Shown here in pieces: positions 33,904 to 41,553 of a DNA stretch of 41,553 nucleotides (position 1 is the stretch's first letter; every line of letters starts with the position of its first letter). Under the pieces are notes generated by a model. It had not been told where the DNA came from and did no database searches. It saw only the letters and a list, made by a program, of their open reading frames with translations. The translations under genes were made by a program, and so were the position numbers. The DNA comes from Thiopseudomonas sp. (GTDB lineage: Bacteria; Pseudomonadota; Gammaproteobacteria; Pseudomonadales; Pseudomonadaceae): contig JALOAC010000023.1 of the NCBI GenBank assembly GCA_023228985.1, positions 1-41,553 on the forward strand, given 5' to 3'.

Positions 33904-33925
33904 ACCTTTTGCATCTAGTTAATCT
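33897..33925 (+). promoter_or_regulatory. Sigma-70 promoter of the TonB receptor gene
   Basis: TTGCAT and TAATCT are spaced by 17 bases, about 50 bases before the start codon, and the -35 box lies inside the Fur box. Confidence 0.6.
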
Positions 33926-33973
33926 CACGCCCTGTTAACCCTTAACTACCAACCACCACTACAGGGACTTGCA

Positions 33974-36178
33974 ATGACCGCAAAATTCCATCCGCTTTAT
34001 GCAGCAATACTGCTCTGCACTGCCACCTCTCTTCAGGCCGCTGATAACTTACAACTCGACAAAACCACCGTAGTCAGCACGGCCGCGGGGTATGAGCAAA
34101 AAATCACTGATGCACCTGCCAGCATTTCAGTGATTAGCAACGAAGAACTACAGAGAAAACGCTACAGCAACCTAGCTCAGGCTCTGGATGACGTTGAAGG
34201 TATTGATATTAAACAAAGCACCGGCAAAACCGGCGGTTTAAATATCAGTATCCGCGGCATGCCCAGCGATTACACCTTGGTTTTGATTGATGGTCGTCGC
34301 CAAAACCCTGCCGGCAACGTCACCCCCAACGGCTTTAACGAAACCTCTACCAGCTTTATGCCGCCCATGTCGGCTATTGAGCGCATTGAGGTGATCCGCG
34401 GCCCGATGTCCACCCTGTACGGCTCCGACGCCATGGGTGGGGTGATTAATATCATCACAAAAAAAGTTTCAGCTGAGTGGCACGGCAGCGTTACCGCCGA
34501 CTACACCTTGCAAGAAGAGCGTGATTTTGGTGATTCCGGTGGTACCAGCTTTTATGCCAGCGGTCCGGTGGTTGATGAGTTAGTTGGCCTGAATGTGCGC
34601 GGTAGCTTCTTTGATCGCCAAGAGTCCAACCTCAGCTATGGTAAGGATGCAACAGGCAAGAACATTGAAGTGAACAAACGCGGTCCCTCGCCTGTTGCCG
34701 GACAAAACTTCAACCTAGGCGCTCGTTTAACCATCACACCCCACGACGATCACGACATCGCGCTGGATGTTGAAAAAGGTCGCCAGAAATACAATAACGA
34801 TGAGTGCCAGCTGGGTACGTTAGATGGGCAGAATAGAGCCTGTACTGCTGTCACAACGGATGCCAACGGGTATGCTGATGAGCTTAAGTTTGAGCGCACC
34901 CAATACGCTCTGAGCCACAGTGGTCGTTTTGCGCTCGGCACCCTGGACAGCGCAATCAGCTATAACACCACAGAAACTCTTGGCCGTACTATTCCTGGCA
35001 CTATCGGCTCACCCTATGCGGGATTTCCTAGCATTGTCGGTGGCGACAAACGTACGCTAGAGTCAAATGATCTCGTGGTCGATAGCAAATTTGTTGCACC
35101 CATCACTGACAACAACATCACCACCATTGGCGCACAGTACCGCGACTCAAAACTCAAAGACGGTATTGCTGTAGACAAATTCAAACAGGAGTCCGCTGCA
35201 GTATTCCTTGAAAACGAGTGGCGTTTCCACCCTGACTTCGCTCTAACTCTTGGCGGTCGCCAAGATCACCATCAAGCGTTTGGCAGTCACTTTAGCCCCC
35301 GCGCCTACTTAGTTTGGAACACCACAGATAGCTGGACACTCAAAGGCGGTGTGAGCAGAGGCTATAAAACCCCTAGCTTAAATGACTTACATAGCGGTAT
35401 TAACGGTGTCACAGGGCAAGGCACATTAATCACCATCGGCAACCCCAACCTAAAGCCCGAAAAAAGCACCAGCACCGAACTGGCGGTGTACTTTGATAAT
35501 CTGAATAACTTTCACGCCAACGCTACGGTGTTCCACAACAAGTTTAAAGATAAAATCACCAGCGGTGACCCAGTCGCTGACGTGTTGTGCGCGGGCAACC
35601 CTGCATCGGGAAGCACGCCTGCAGGATACTGTGGACAACAGAACAACGTCGACGATGCCGTCACTAAAGGCTTTGAGCTGGCGGGTAAGTGGATGTTTAT
35701 CGACGACTGGAGCCTCAGCGCCAACTACACCTATACCGACAGCGAACAAAAAAGCGGCGACAACAAAGGCTCGCAACTCACCAATACCCCGCGCCATAAC
35801 GCCAATCTGGGCTTAAACTGGGCCACTACCGACCAACTCGATTTGTGGCTGAAAACCGAGTACCGCGGTGAGCGTTCACGCTTTACGTCTAAGTACGCCA
35901 ACTTAAGCGCGACGGAGCAAAGCATCTACACCACCCTCGGCGCAAAAACCAAGGCTTACACCCTGTTCCACCTAGGCGGCTCTTTGCGCGCCACGGATGC
36001 CTTAACCCTCAACGCCACCATCTACAACCTGCTGGATAAAGACTTCACCAAAGGCAAAGCGTACAAGGATGGCACCGGTGTCTCCTACGGCACTGACTAC
36101 GCCCACTCAGGTCGCTCCACCACAGGTACCGTCGAAGAAGGTCGTCGTCTCTGGCTATCTGCCACCTACGCCTTCTAA
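33974..36178 (+). CDS. TonB-dependent siderophore receptor, IrgA/CirA-like
   Basis: The 734-residue outer-membrane protein takes up a ferric siderophore with energy from TonB. It has a signal peptide (to about residue 22), a plug domain (SISVISNEELQRKRYSNLAQAL, ISIRGMPSDYTLVLIDGRRQ, ERIEVIRGPMSTLYGSDAMG) and a C-terminal beta-barrel ending in LWLSATYAF with the terminal Phe. The plug is closest by eye to Vibrio IrgA and E. coli CirA, receptors for catecholate siderophores, so a catecholate is the best guess. The barrel contains two Cys pairs (about residues 279/290 and 537/551) likely to form loop disulfides. A Fur box and promoter lie upstream; it is a single-gene unit. Confidence 0.92.
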   Translation: MTAKFHPLYAAILLCTATSLQAADNLQLDKTTVVSTAAGYEQKITDAPASISVISNEELQRKRYSNLAQALDDVEGIDIKQSTGKTGGLNISIRGMPSDYTLVLIDGRRQNPAGNVTPNGFNETSTSFMPPMSAIERIEVIRGPMSTLYGSDAMGGVINIITKKVSAEWHGSVTADYTLQEERDFGDSGGTSFYASGPVVDELVGLNVRGSFFDRQESNLSYGKDATGKNIEVNKRGPSPVAGQNFNLGARLTITPHDDHDIALDVEKGRQKYNNDECQLGTLDGQNRACTAVTTDANGYADELKFERTQYALSHSGRFALGTLDSAISYNTTETLGRTIPGTIGSPYAGFPSIVGGDKRTLESNDLVVDSKFVAPITDNNITTIGAQYRDSKLKDGIAVDKFKQESAAVFLENEWRFHPDFALTLGGRQDHHQAFGSHFSPRAYLVWNTTDSWTLKGGVSRGYKTPSLNDLHSGINGVTGQGTLITIGNPNLKPEKSTSTELAVYFDNLNNFHANATVFHNKFKDKITSGDPVADVLCAGNPASGSTPAGYCGQQNNVDDAVTKGFELAGKWMFIDDWSLSANYTYTDSEQKSGDNKGSQLTNTPRHNANLGLNWATTDQLDLWLKTEYRGERSRFTSKYANLSATEQSIYTTLGAKTKAYTLFHLGGSLRATDALTLNATIYNLLDKDFTKGKAYKDGTGVSYGTDYAHSGRSTTGTVEEGRRLWLSATYAF

Positions 36179-36192
36179 CATTCACCATAACA

Positions 36193-36228
36193 CCGCGCGG
36201 TATCGCGTTATCACGTGATTCCGCGCGG
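36193..36228 (+). terminator. Inverted repeat after the TonB receptor gene
   Basis: Two copies of the self-complementary CCGCGCGG lie 20 bases apart, around an ATCACGTGAT palindrome, starting 15 bases after the stop codon. A stable hairpin can form, but no T-tract follows; it is a possible terminator or mRNA stabiliser. Confidence 0.45.
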
Positions 36229-36725
36229 CATAAATTCCCGTCACATTCCAGTAAAACCGTGCCAGCACAAAACTTCTGTTGGAGCCCTGCTTCTGGCCGA
36301 TGCGGGCTAGCAAGCGATTTATATACTCAGCCATGGCGCTCTTTTTTGTGGGACCCGCCTTGTCGGGGAACGGGAAATGCACTGAGCTGAGGTCGTGCAC
36401 AGACTACAACTCACTGCCATGACTTAATTTTTGCTTCCCTGACAAGTCAGGTCCCACACTGGATTGTGCCAAACGCTTAACTCTGCGCTGCTGCCCCCCA
36501 GCCAAACCAGTTCCCATAGTAGACTGTGCCTTGGTTGAAGTTTTGCGCCGGTTATGCAAAATTCCAAATTTCCGGATTAAGCCTAGCCGCTGTCGGCCAG
36601 TCTGGTTCGCGCAAAAGTTGCGCTCCAGCAAACGCCCACACGGGTTCTCCAACAAGCCAGCTCAAAACATCCTTAGTCGTATTTTCTGTTAAAGTTGCTG
36701 ACTTTTAACGCAAAGTTAGGCATAT
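36229..36725. repeat. Gene-free region with REP-like hairpin repeats
   Basis: About 500 bases have no convincing gene. They hold a REP-like pair, TCTGTTGGAGC (36275-36285, start of an AGCCC/GGGCT hairpin) and GTGGGACCCG at 36348-36370 (CCCGNC/GTCGGG stem), then an inverted copy of the second unit at 36435-36457. The first two units recur in the same order at 41439-41519. Further on, two diverged stretches resembling TCCCAxAxTxGAxTGTGCC occur (about 36451 and 36513). The short open frames here read through the repeats and are not genes. Confidence 0.65.
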
Positions 36726-36742
36726 TTGACCGATTGGTCGAA
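36726..36742. promoter_or_regulatory. Palindrome upstream of aroQ-accB-accC (operator candidate)
   Basis: TTGACCGATTGGTCGAA contains perfect GACC/GGTC arms around GATT with near-symmetric flanks. It lies five bases before the aroQ ribosome-binding site (AAGGAA), where a repressor would block transcription. The shape is like TetR-family operators; no regulator gene is nearby. Confidence 0.4.
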
Positions 36743-36757
36743 TTTTAAGGAATCCGC

Positions 36758-37204
36758 ATGGGCAAAGTATTAGTGCTACATGGCCCCAACTTAAATTTAT
36801 TAGGTACACGTGAGCCGGATGTATATGGCGCAACCACTTTGGCGCACATTAATCAGGGCTTACAACAACAAGCTCTGGCTGCTGGTCACCAGTTAGAGTA
36901 CTTACAAAGTAATGCCGAGTTTCAGTTGATTGAGCGCATTCATGCCGCTAAAAACGAGCAAATCGACTTCATTTTGTTTAATCCTGCAGCATTTACCCAC
37001 ACAAGTGTCGCTTTACGTGACGCGCTGCTTGCAGTGAGCATCCCATTCATCGAAGTGCATCTTTCCAACGTTTTTCAACGGGAAAAATTTCGTCATCACT
37101 CCTACTTTTCAGATGTTGCAGTAGGGGTGATTAGTGGCCTCGGGGCTCAAGGCTATGGCCTTGCCTTGCAGGCTGCAATTGAATATATCCAACAAAAACA
37201 TTAA
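36758..37204 (+). CDS. aroQ: Type II 3-dehydroquinate dehydratase
   Basis: AroQ dehydrates 3-dehydroquinate to 3-dehydroshikimate in the shikimate pathway. The 148-residue protein has VLHGPNLNLLGTREP, with the active Tyr23 in the flexible DVYG loop, NPAAFTHTSVALRDAL, IPFIEVHLSNVF and FRHHSYFSDVAVGVISG, covering the family's catalytic residues. ATG at 36758 has AAGGAA upstream. It is 16 bases before accB, the pseudomonad arrangement aroQ-accB-accC. Confidence 0.96.
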   Translation: MGKVLVLHGPNLNLLGTREPDVYGATTLAHINQGLQQQALAAGHQLEYLQSNAEFQLIERIHAAKNEQIDFILFNPAAFTHTSVALRDALLAVSIPFIEVHLSNVFQREKFRHHSYFSDVAVGVISGLGAQGYGLALQAAIEYIQQKH

Positions 37205-37220
37205 CTTGGAGTCAATATCA

Positions 37221-37664
37221 ATGGATATCCGTAAAGTAAAAAAACTAATCGAGCTGCTTGAAGTGTCAAATATTGACGAATTGGAAATTCACGAAGGTGA
37301 AGAATCAGTTCGCATTAGCCGTCACTCTAACAAAGTGGCCGCCGCTCCTATGTATGCTCCCGCACCTGTAGCAGCACCTGCACCCGTTGCCGCAGCCGCC
37401 CCAGTAGTAGAGGCAGCACCTGAGTTAAAAGGTACTGTAATACGCTCACCAATGGTGGGAACCTTCTACCGTGCGCCGTCACCAACCTCGGGTAACTTCG
37501 TTGAAGTGGGTCAATCTGTGAAGAAAGGCGATGTCATCTGTATTGTTGAAGCCATGAAGATGATGAACCACATCGAATCTGATGTTGGCGGCACCATCGA
37601 CAGCATTCTGGTCGAAAACGGCCAACCTGTTGAGTACGACCAACCTTTATTCACCATAGTTTAA
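37221..37664 (+). CDS. accB: Biotin carboxyl carrier protein of acetyl-CoA carboxylase
   Basis: AccB carries biotin between the carboxylase and the carboxyltransferase in malonyl-CoA formation. The 147-residue protein has an N-terminal domain (MDIRKVKKLIELLE), a mobile Ala/Pro-rich linker (about 42-68) and the biotinyl domain with the acceptor Lys113 in EAMKMMN. The ATG at 37221 is chosen over an upstream in-frame start inside aroQ because TTGGAG precedes it and homologues begin here. Confidence 0.97.
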   Translation: MDIRKVKKLIELLEVSNIDELEIHEGEESVRISRHSNKVAAAPMYAPAPVAAPAPVAAAAPVVEAAPELKGTVIRSPMVGTFYRAPSPTSGNFVEVGQSVKKGDVICIVEAMKMMNHIESDVGGTIDSILVENGQPVEYDQPLFTIV

Positions 37665-37682
37665 TTATTCCAGGAGTCCACA

Positions 37683-39023
37683 ATGTTGGAAAAAGTCCTG
37701 ATTGCTAACCGTGGCGAAATTGCTTTACGCATTTTGCGTGCCTGTAAAGAAATGGGCATTAAGACGGTAGCTGTTTATTCAAGTGCAGATCGCGATTTAA
37801 TGCATTTATCGCTGGCCGATGAGACTGTATGTATTGGTCCTGCGCCCGGCGCACAATCGTATTTACATATACCCTCCATTATCGCTGCTGCTGAGGTGAC
37901 TGGCGCTACAGCCATTCACCCGGGTTATGGTTTCTTAGCTGAAAACCCTGACTTTGCCGAGCAAGTTGAAAACTCTGGCTTTACCTTTATTGGTCCAAAG
38001 GCAGATGTTATTCGTATGATGGGTGACAAAGTTGCCGCTAAAATCGCTATGCAAGCGGCGGGTGTTCCTGTAGTTCCCGGCTCAGAAGGCGAATTGCCTG
38101 AAGATGAGGAAGAAGCACTACGCATTGCTCGCGAAGTTGGCTATCCAGTAATTATTAAAGCAGCTGGTGGCGGTGGTGGTCGTGGTATGCGTGTTGTGCG
38201 TAGCGAAGAAGACTTAATTCGCGCTGCCGTACACACCAGAAACGAAGCGGCAGCGGCGTTTGGTAACCCCGTTGTTTACCTTGAGAAATTCTTAGAAAAC
38301 CCGCGTCACGTTGAAGTACAGATCATGTCCGATGGTCAAGGCAATGCCGTTCACTTCGGTGATCGTGACTGCTCTTTGCAACGTCGTCACCAAAAAGTTA
38401 TCGAAGAAGCACCGGCTCCATTTATCGATGAAGAAGCACGCCAAAAAGTATTCGCCCGCTGCGTACAGGCCTGTAAAGATATTGGCTACCGTGGTGCAGG
38501 TACCTTTGAGTTTTTATATGAAAACGGTCATTTCTACTTTATTGAGATGAACACCCGTATTCAGGTAGAACACCCTGTAACCGAAATGATTACCGGTTTT
38601 GATTTGCTTAAAGAAATGCTCAGCATTGCCGCCGGCAATCCGCTGTCCGTTAAACAAAGCGATATCAAGTTCCGTGGTCATGCGTTTGAGTGCCGCATTA
38701 ACGCTGAAGATCCAGACAACTTTATGCCAAGTCCTGGGTTAGTTAAGCATTATCACGCGCCTGGCGGTAATGGTGTGCGTATGGATTCACACCTGTATAG
38801 CGGCTATCGCGTTCCACCTAACTATGACTCGCTGATTGGCAAGATCATTACCTGGGGTGAAACACGTGAAGAAGCTATGGGTAGAATGCGCAACGCATTG
38901 GATGAAATCATCATTGATGGCATCAAGACCAACGTACCCCTGCATCGCGATCTGATGAACGACAAAGGCTTTATGAAGGGTGGTGTGAATATTCACTACC
39001 TAGAGAAAAAGCTTAAAATGTAA
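37683..39023 (+). CDS. accC: Biotin carboxylase, acetyl-CoA carboxylase subunit
   Basis: AccC carboxylates the biotin on AccB using ATP and bicarbonate. The 446-residue ATP-grasp protein has MLEKVLIANRGEIALRILRA, the glycine loop KAAGGGGGRGMRVV, DRDCSLQRRHQKVIEEAP and FIEMNTRIQVEHPVTE. ATG at 37683 has AGGAG upstream. It is 18 bases after accB. In Pseudomonas prmA usually follows; here the next gene is a convergent rlhA, so synteny breaks at this point. Confidence 0.97.
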   Translation: MLEKVLIANRGEIALRILRACKEMGIKTVAVYSSADRDLMHLSLADETVCIGPAPGAQSYLHIPSIIAAAEVTGATAIHPGYGFLAENPDFAEQVENSGFTFIGPKADVIRMMGDKVAAKIAMQAAGVPVVPGSEGELPEDEEEALRIAREVGYPVIIKAAGGGGGRGMRVVRSEEDLIRAAVHTRNEAAAAFGNPVVYLEKFLENPRHVEVQIMSDGQGNAVHFGDRDCSLQRRHQKVIEEAPAPFIDEEARQKVFARCVQACKDIGYRGAGTFEFLYENGHFYFIEMNTRIQVEHPVTEMITGFDLLKEMLSIAAGNPLSVKQSDIKFRGHAFECRINAEDPDNFMPSPGLVKHYHAPGGNGVRMDSHLYSGYRVPPNYDSLIGKIITWGETREEAMGRMRNALDEIIIDGIKTNVPLHRDLMNDKGFMKGGVNIHYLEKKLKM

Positions 39024-39042
39024 TTGCTCGTTCAATGTGCTC

Positions 39043-39076
39043 GTAGTGTGGGCAGTCTATAAACTGCTCACGCTAC
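39043..39076 (+). terminator. Hairpin after accC
   Basis: A 14-bp stem with two G-T pairs (GTAGTGTGGGCAGT with ACTGCTCACGCTAC) and a six-base loop starts 19 bases after the accC stop. There is no T-tract; it is a probable transcript end or stabiliser. Confidence 0.5.
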
Positions 39077-39302
39077 ACACATCAATACCTTACCCAGCAC
39101 CCTTCCTCACCAATCGCGAAAAAGTTGCGCTCTACAGGATTTATTGCGTCTGTACGAGGATGCCATGCATCCGACCACGGATTACGCCTACAAACACAAC
39201 ACCGCCACAGACAGCTGTCGCAGGCATGGCCTACTCCCAACCCCCGCTGCTTCTGCTGTTGAAACCCAGCTTCTTGGCGATGTGCCCAAACAAGAGCTAA
39301 GC
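39077..39302. other. Intergenic stretch with no recognised feature
   Basis: Open frames cross this stretch in several phases, but none has a ribosome-binding site or a recognisable product. A plus-strand frame reading LLRLYEDAMHPTTDYAYKHN looks protein-like for about 25 codons and might be a gene remnant, but I cannot name it. No prmA remnant is visible. Confidence 0.4.
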
Positions 39303-41291
39303 CTAACGGCGTGCTGTTTTGCGCAGTTCTTCTGGGCTGATAAAGCCGATAACCGAATCTCTGCTACCCGGCTGTGGGCTTTTAAAAATATTTGACCTGA
39401 TTTTACCAACTACATGCATTTCACATGGCTTGCAGTCAAACTTAAGCGTCAATACCTCATCACCCTGCACCAACTGCATATCGCTGACCTTATTCTGCAC
39501 CCCGGTATAGCCTTTAGCCTGCTTGGGGCACAGATTAAAAGAGTAACGCAGACAATGTTTGGTAATCATCACCGGCACATCACCTTTTTGCTCGTGCGCC
39601 TCATAGGCCGCCTCAATTAACTGCACGCCGTATTGATGATAAAACTCGCGTGACTTGGCGTTATACACGTTGGCTAAAAAAGATAACTGCGTATCTGGAT
39701 AAACCGGTGGTGGCGTGCTTATCGCTTTGCGTCCACCTCGAGGACGTACTGCCAAACGTGCCTGCTCAAGCTGTTCAATCGCCTCACGACGCAGAGCTTT
39801 TAATTGTGATGCAGGAATAAACCAAGCCTGCGCAGCTTCAATTTGCACTGAATCGCTGTGATAAATGGTATTACCCAACTGGCTAAACAGCTCTTCCAAT
39901 TGCTGTATGCTTTTCTGTGGGTCGTTCGCTGCTCCAAAAGGCCCAGCCAGCTCAACGACTGCTGTAGCACCCTCTTCACTTTCCACCGTTGCCAACAGAC
40001 GTTCTGCATCCAACTGCAGCTGCCAGCGTACTGGTACGCGTCGCTCGGCAGATCTTTTCGTCAATGCTTGCTGCCAATTGTGATCCATATTGCGATTGAG
40101 TACGCAGGGAATTTTCACCTTAGCAAGTTCCGCCGGCATTTCATTGGGTTCAAGTTGATACTGCCAAAACTCTTGACCATCCAGCTCATATTGCGCCAGC
40201 TGTTGAGCGGTATTCACACGAAAGCCCAAAACCTCACGCTTATGCAGCACGTTTAAACCATCACCATTGGTTAAAGGTGTTGTGGTTTGCACTTGTAGCG
40301 TTTTTTTACCTACAGATAAAATTTCACCCACAGGCAAACCAACAAATTTAGGTGAATCAAAGGCACCAATATCTGTTTTACGTTCGCTAACAAAATAATC
40401 AGTGCTGCCACGATGAAAGGTTTTTTCTGGATCGGGAGTAAAAAAATGCTCGGTAAAACCGCTTGAAGCCCTAGCTAGCTCAGGGCGTTCAGTTAAGATT
40501 TTATCCAATAATTGTCGATAATGTGCAGTGATATTTTTCACATAACCCATATCTTTATAGCGTCCTTCAATCTTGAAAGAGCGCACGCCCGCATCAACCA
40601 AGTCACTCAGATTCGCTGTTTGGTTATTATCCTTCATCGATAACAAATGCTTGTCAAAAGCCACCACACTCCCTTGATCATCCTTAAGGGTATAAGGCAG
40701 TCGGCAGGCTTGTGAGCAATCACCGCGATTCGCACTACGCCCTGTTTGCGCATGGGAAATATTGCACTGCCCTGAAAATGCTACACAGAGTGCACCATGG
40801 ATAAAAAACTCAATGCTCGCGTCTACCGTTCGGCTAATGGTTTGAATTTCTTGCAAATTCAGCTCGCGCGCCAGCACTAGCTGAGAAAAGCCCACTTGGG
40901 ATAAAAACTGTGCCTTCTCTAATGTGCGGATATCACACTGGGTACTGGCGTGTAGCTCAATCGGCGGGATATCCAGCTGCAACACACCCATATCCTGCAC
41001 GATTAATGCATCGACGCCTGCATCGTACAGCTGGATAATTTGCTGCTGCGCTGGCTCTAGCTCATCGTCATGCAAAATGGTATTCAGCGTGACAAACACC
41101 TTGGCGTGATAGCGGTGAGCAAACTCCGTTAATCGTGCAATATCAACCACCGAGTTGCTGGCATTATGACGTGCACCAAAGCCTGGCCCGCCAATATAAA
41201 TCGCATCAGCACCATGCAAAATAGCTTGTTGCGCGATTTCCACATCGCGTGCAGGACTAAGTAACTCTAAATGATGGGCAGGTAAGGACAT
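39303..41291 (-). CDS. rlhA: 23S rRNA 5-hydroxycytidine C2501 synthase RlhA (peptidase U32 family)
   Basis: RlhA (formerly YdcP) hydroxylates C2501 of 23S rRNA using prephenate-linked chemistry in E. coli. The 662-residue protein follows E. coli RlhA along its length: HGADAIYIGGPGFGARHNAS, FVTLNTILHDDELEPAQQQ, ELHASTQCDIRTLEKAQFL, the cysteine-containing FIHGALCVAFSGQC and NRGDCSQACRLPY, and the C-terminal SFLANVYNAKSREFYHQYGV with KHCLRYSFNLCPKQ. The ATG at 41291 (MSLPAHHLELLSPARD) is preferred to a TTG six codons upstream. It converges with accC; not part of the usual Pseudomonas neighbourhood. Confidence 0.92.
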   Translation of the reverse strand: MSLPAHHLELLSPARDVEIAQQAILHGADAIYIGGPGFGARHNASNSVVDIARLTEFAHRYHAKVFVTLNTILHDDELEPAQQQIIQLYDAGVDALIVQDMGVLQLDIPPIELHASTQCDIRTLEKAQFLSQVGFSQLVLARELNLQEIQTISRTVDASIEFFIHGALCVAFSGQCNISHAQTGRSANRGDCSQACRLPYTLKDDQGSVVAFDKHLLSMKDNNQTANLSDLVDAGVRSFKIEGRYKDMGYVKNITAHYRQLLDKILTERPELARASSGFTEHFFTPDPEKTFHRGSTDYFVSERKTDIGAFDSPKFVGLPVGEILSVGKKTLQVQTTTPLTNGDGLNVLHKREVLGFRVNTAQQLAQYELDGQEFWQYQLEPNEMPAELAKVKIPCVLNRNMDHNWQQALTKRSAERRVPVRWQLQLDAERLLATVESEEGATAVVELAGPFGAANDPQKSIQQLEELFSQLGNTIYHSDSVQIEAAQAWFIPASQLKALRREAIEQLEQARLAVRPRGGRKAISTPPPVYPDTQLSFLANVYNAKSREFYHQYGVQLIEAAYEAHEQKGDVPVMITKHCLRYSFNLCPKQAKGYTGVQNKVSDMQLVQGDEVLTLKFDCKPCEMHVVGKIRSNIFKSPQPGSRDSVIGFISPEELRKTARR

Positions 41292-41328
41292 AAGCAGCAA
41301 AACACTCAATAATAAAAACGTAGGAAGG

Positions 41329-41334
41329 ATTATA
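41329..41334 (-). promoter_or_regulatory. -10 element of a putative rlhA promoter
   Basis: The minus strand reads TATAAT, the consensus -10, 38 bases upstream of the rlhA start. No clear -35 box lies at the expected distance, so the assignment rests on the -10 alone. Confidence 0.4.
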
Positions 41335-41438
41335 AATAATTTATCGCACAGCCGATCATACAGGCATATGACGGCCGGGGCATATTGTTAAAACATCTGT
41401 TGGTGCACATCGCCCAGAAGCTGGGCTTCTGTAGATAC

Positions 41439-41519
41439 TCTGTTGGAGCGCAATTTTTTCGCGTTGCGTTCTATAAAGCAGCACCGCCTCGCTTTTGTGG
41501 GACCCGACTTGTCGGGGAA
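41439..41519 (+). repeat. REP-like repeat pair
   Basis: TCTGTTGGAGC (41439-41449) opens a hairpin (GAGCGCAA with TTGCGTTC), and GTGGGACCCG at 41497-41519 forms a CCCGAC/GTCGGG hairpin. The same two units in the same order occur at 36275-36370. The GTTGG/GTGGG heads followed by a short hairpin resemble bacterial REP elements. The second unit ends three bases before the IS terminus. Confidence 0.65.
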
Positions 41520-41521
41520 TG

Positions 41522-41553
41522 TGGAATGCCCCCCTAAAGTTGGACTGCTTCAA
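41522..41553 (+). mobile_element. IS3-family insertion sequence, terminal inverted repeat (window edge)
   Basis: The last 32 bases are the reverse complement of 216-247, the left IS end. The transposase of this copy should read rightward, outside the window. The insertion lies directly beside a REP-like unit. Confidence 0.85.

Noticed and set aside
33742..33973. FMN riboswitch before ribA
   Set aside because: The leader between the promoter and the start codon is about 30 bases, and the conserved FMN-aptamer blocks are absent.
36404..36708. Small open frames in the aroQ upstream region
   Set aside because: They run through REP-like repeats in both directions, lack ribosome-binding sites and show no protein-like composition.
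41356..41553. 65-codon minus-strand frame at the window end
   Set aside because: It consists of the IS terminus and REP-like units read as protein.
1..41553. CRISPR array, phage genes, toxin-antitoxin pair or a defence island
   Set aside because: I saw no regularly spaced direct repeats, no integrase or phage genes and no recognisable defence or toxin genes; apart from the IS ends, the genes are housekeeping or common transport functions.

Overview
The window looks like a chromosomal stretch of a gammaproteobacterium of the family Pseudomonadaceae. From position 1779 to about 30027 the gene order is the one I know from Pseudomonas aeruginosa: pnp, rpsO, truB, rbfA, infB, nusA, rimP, tRNA-Leu(GAG), secG, tpiA, glmM, folP, ftsH, rlmE, yhbY, a DUF4149-like gene, greA, carB, a LysE-family gene, carA, dapB, dnaJ, dnaK, grpE and recN. 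Base composition is near half GC by eye, low for a typical Pseudomonas. This suggests one of the lower-GC relatives such as Thiopseudomonas, Denitrificimonas or the Pseudomonas caeni group; that placement is inference. Both window ends run into the same IS3-type insertion-sequence terminus in opposite orientation, so this is probably a whole assembly contig bounded by IS copies.

Layout. 1-247: left IS end with the start of its transposase gene. 342-1636: nudF and a YigB-like HAD phosphatase. 1779-10342: RNA decay, ribosome and translation block on the minus strand (pnp, rpsO, truB, rbfA, infB, nusA, rimP). 10592-14081: tRNA-Leu, secG, tpiA, glmM, folP. 14130-18154: ftsH, rlmE, divergent yhbY, DUF4149-like gene, greA. 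18151-24175: carbamoyl-phosphate synthase locus (dapB, carA, a LysE-type exporter, carB). 24254-28068: dnaJ, dnaK, grpE with two sigma-32-type promoters. 28354-30027: recN with a perfect LexA box. 30032-33741: sfsA, an aminotransferase, a BtuF-like binding protein, a small membrane protein and ribA. 33974-36178: a Fur-box-preceded TonB-dependent receptor. 36179-36757: a repeat-rich intergenic region. 36758-39023: aroQ, accB, accC. 39303-41291: rlhA. The end holds REP-like repeats and the second IS end.

Most of the window is conserved housekeeping sequence. The outstanding exception is CarA (22035-23186). It is full length and keeps the E. coli residue register exactly, but the catalytic cysteine (position 269) is Gly and the catalytic histidine (353) is Val. 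Glutamine-pocket positions 47, 202, 272 and 313 are also changed. CarB appears intact. The natural reading is a carbamoyl-phosphate synthase that can no longer hydrolyse glutamine and would run on free ammonia, which to my knowledge is not described for a pseudomonad. The carA leader carries a strong intrinsic terminator inside a reading frame that stays open into carA, suggesting attenuation.

Other points of interest are the second sigma-32 promoter overlapping the grpE stop codon, REP-like hairpin pairs at two sites, a palindrome upstream of aroQ-accB-accC, and synteny breaks after recN and after accC. Seven genes use non-ATG starts: pnp, truB, ftsH, rlmE, greA and ribA use GTG, and carA uses TTG.
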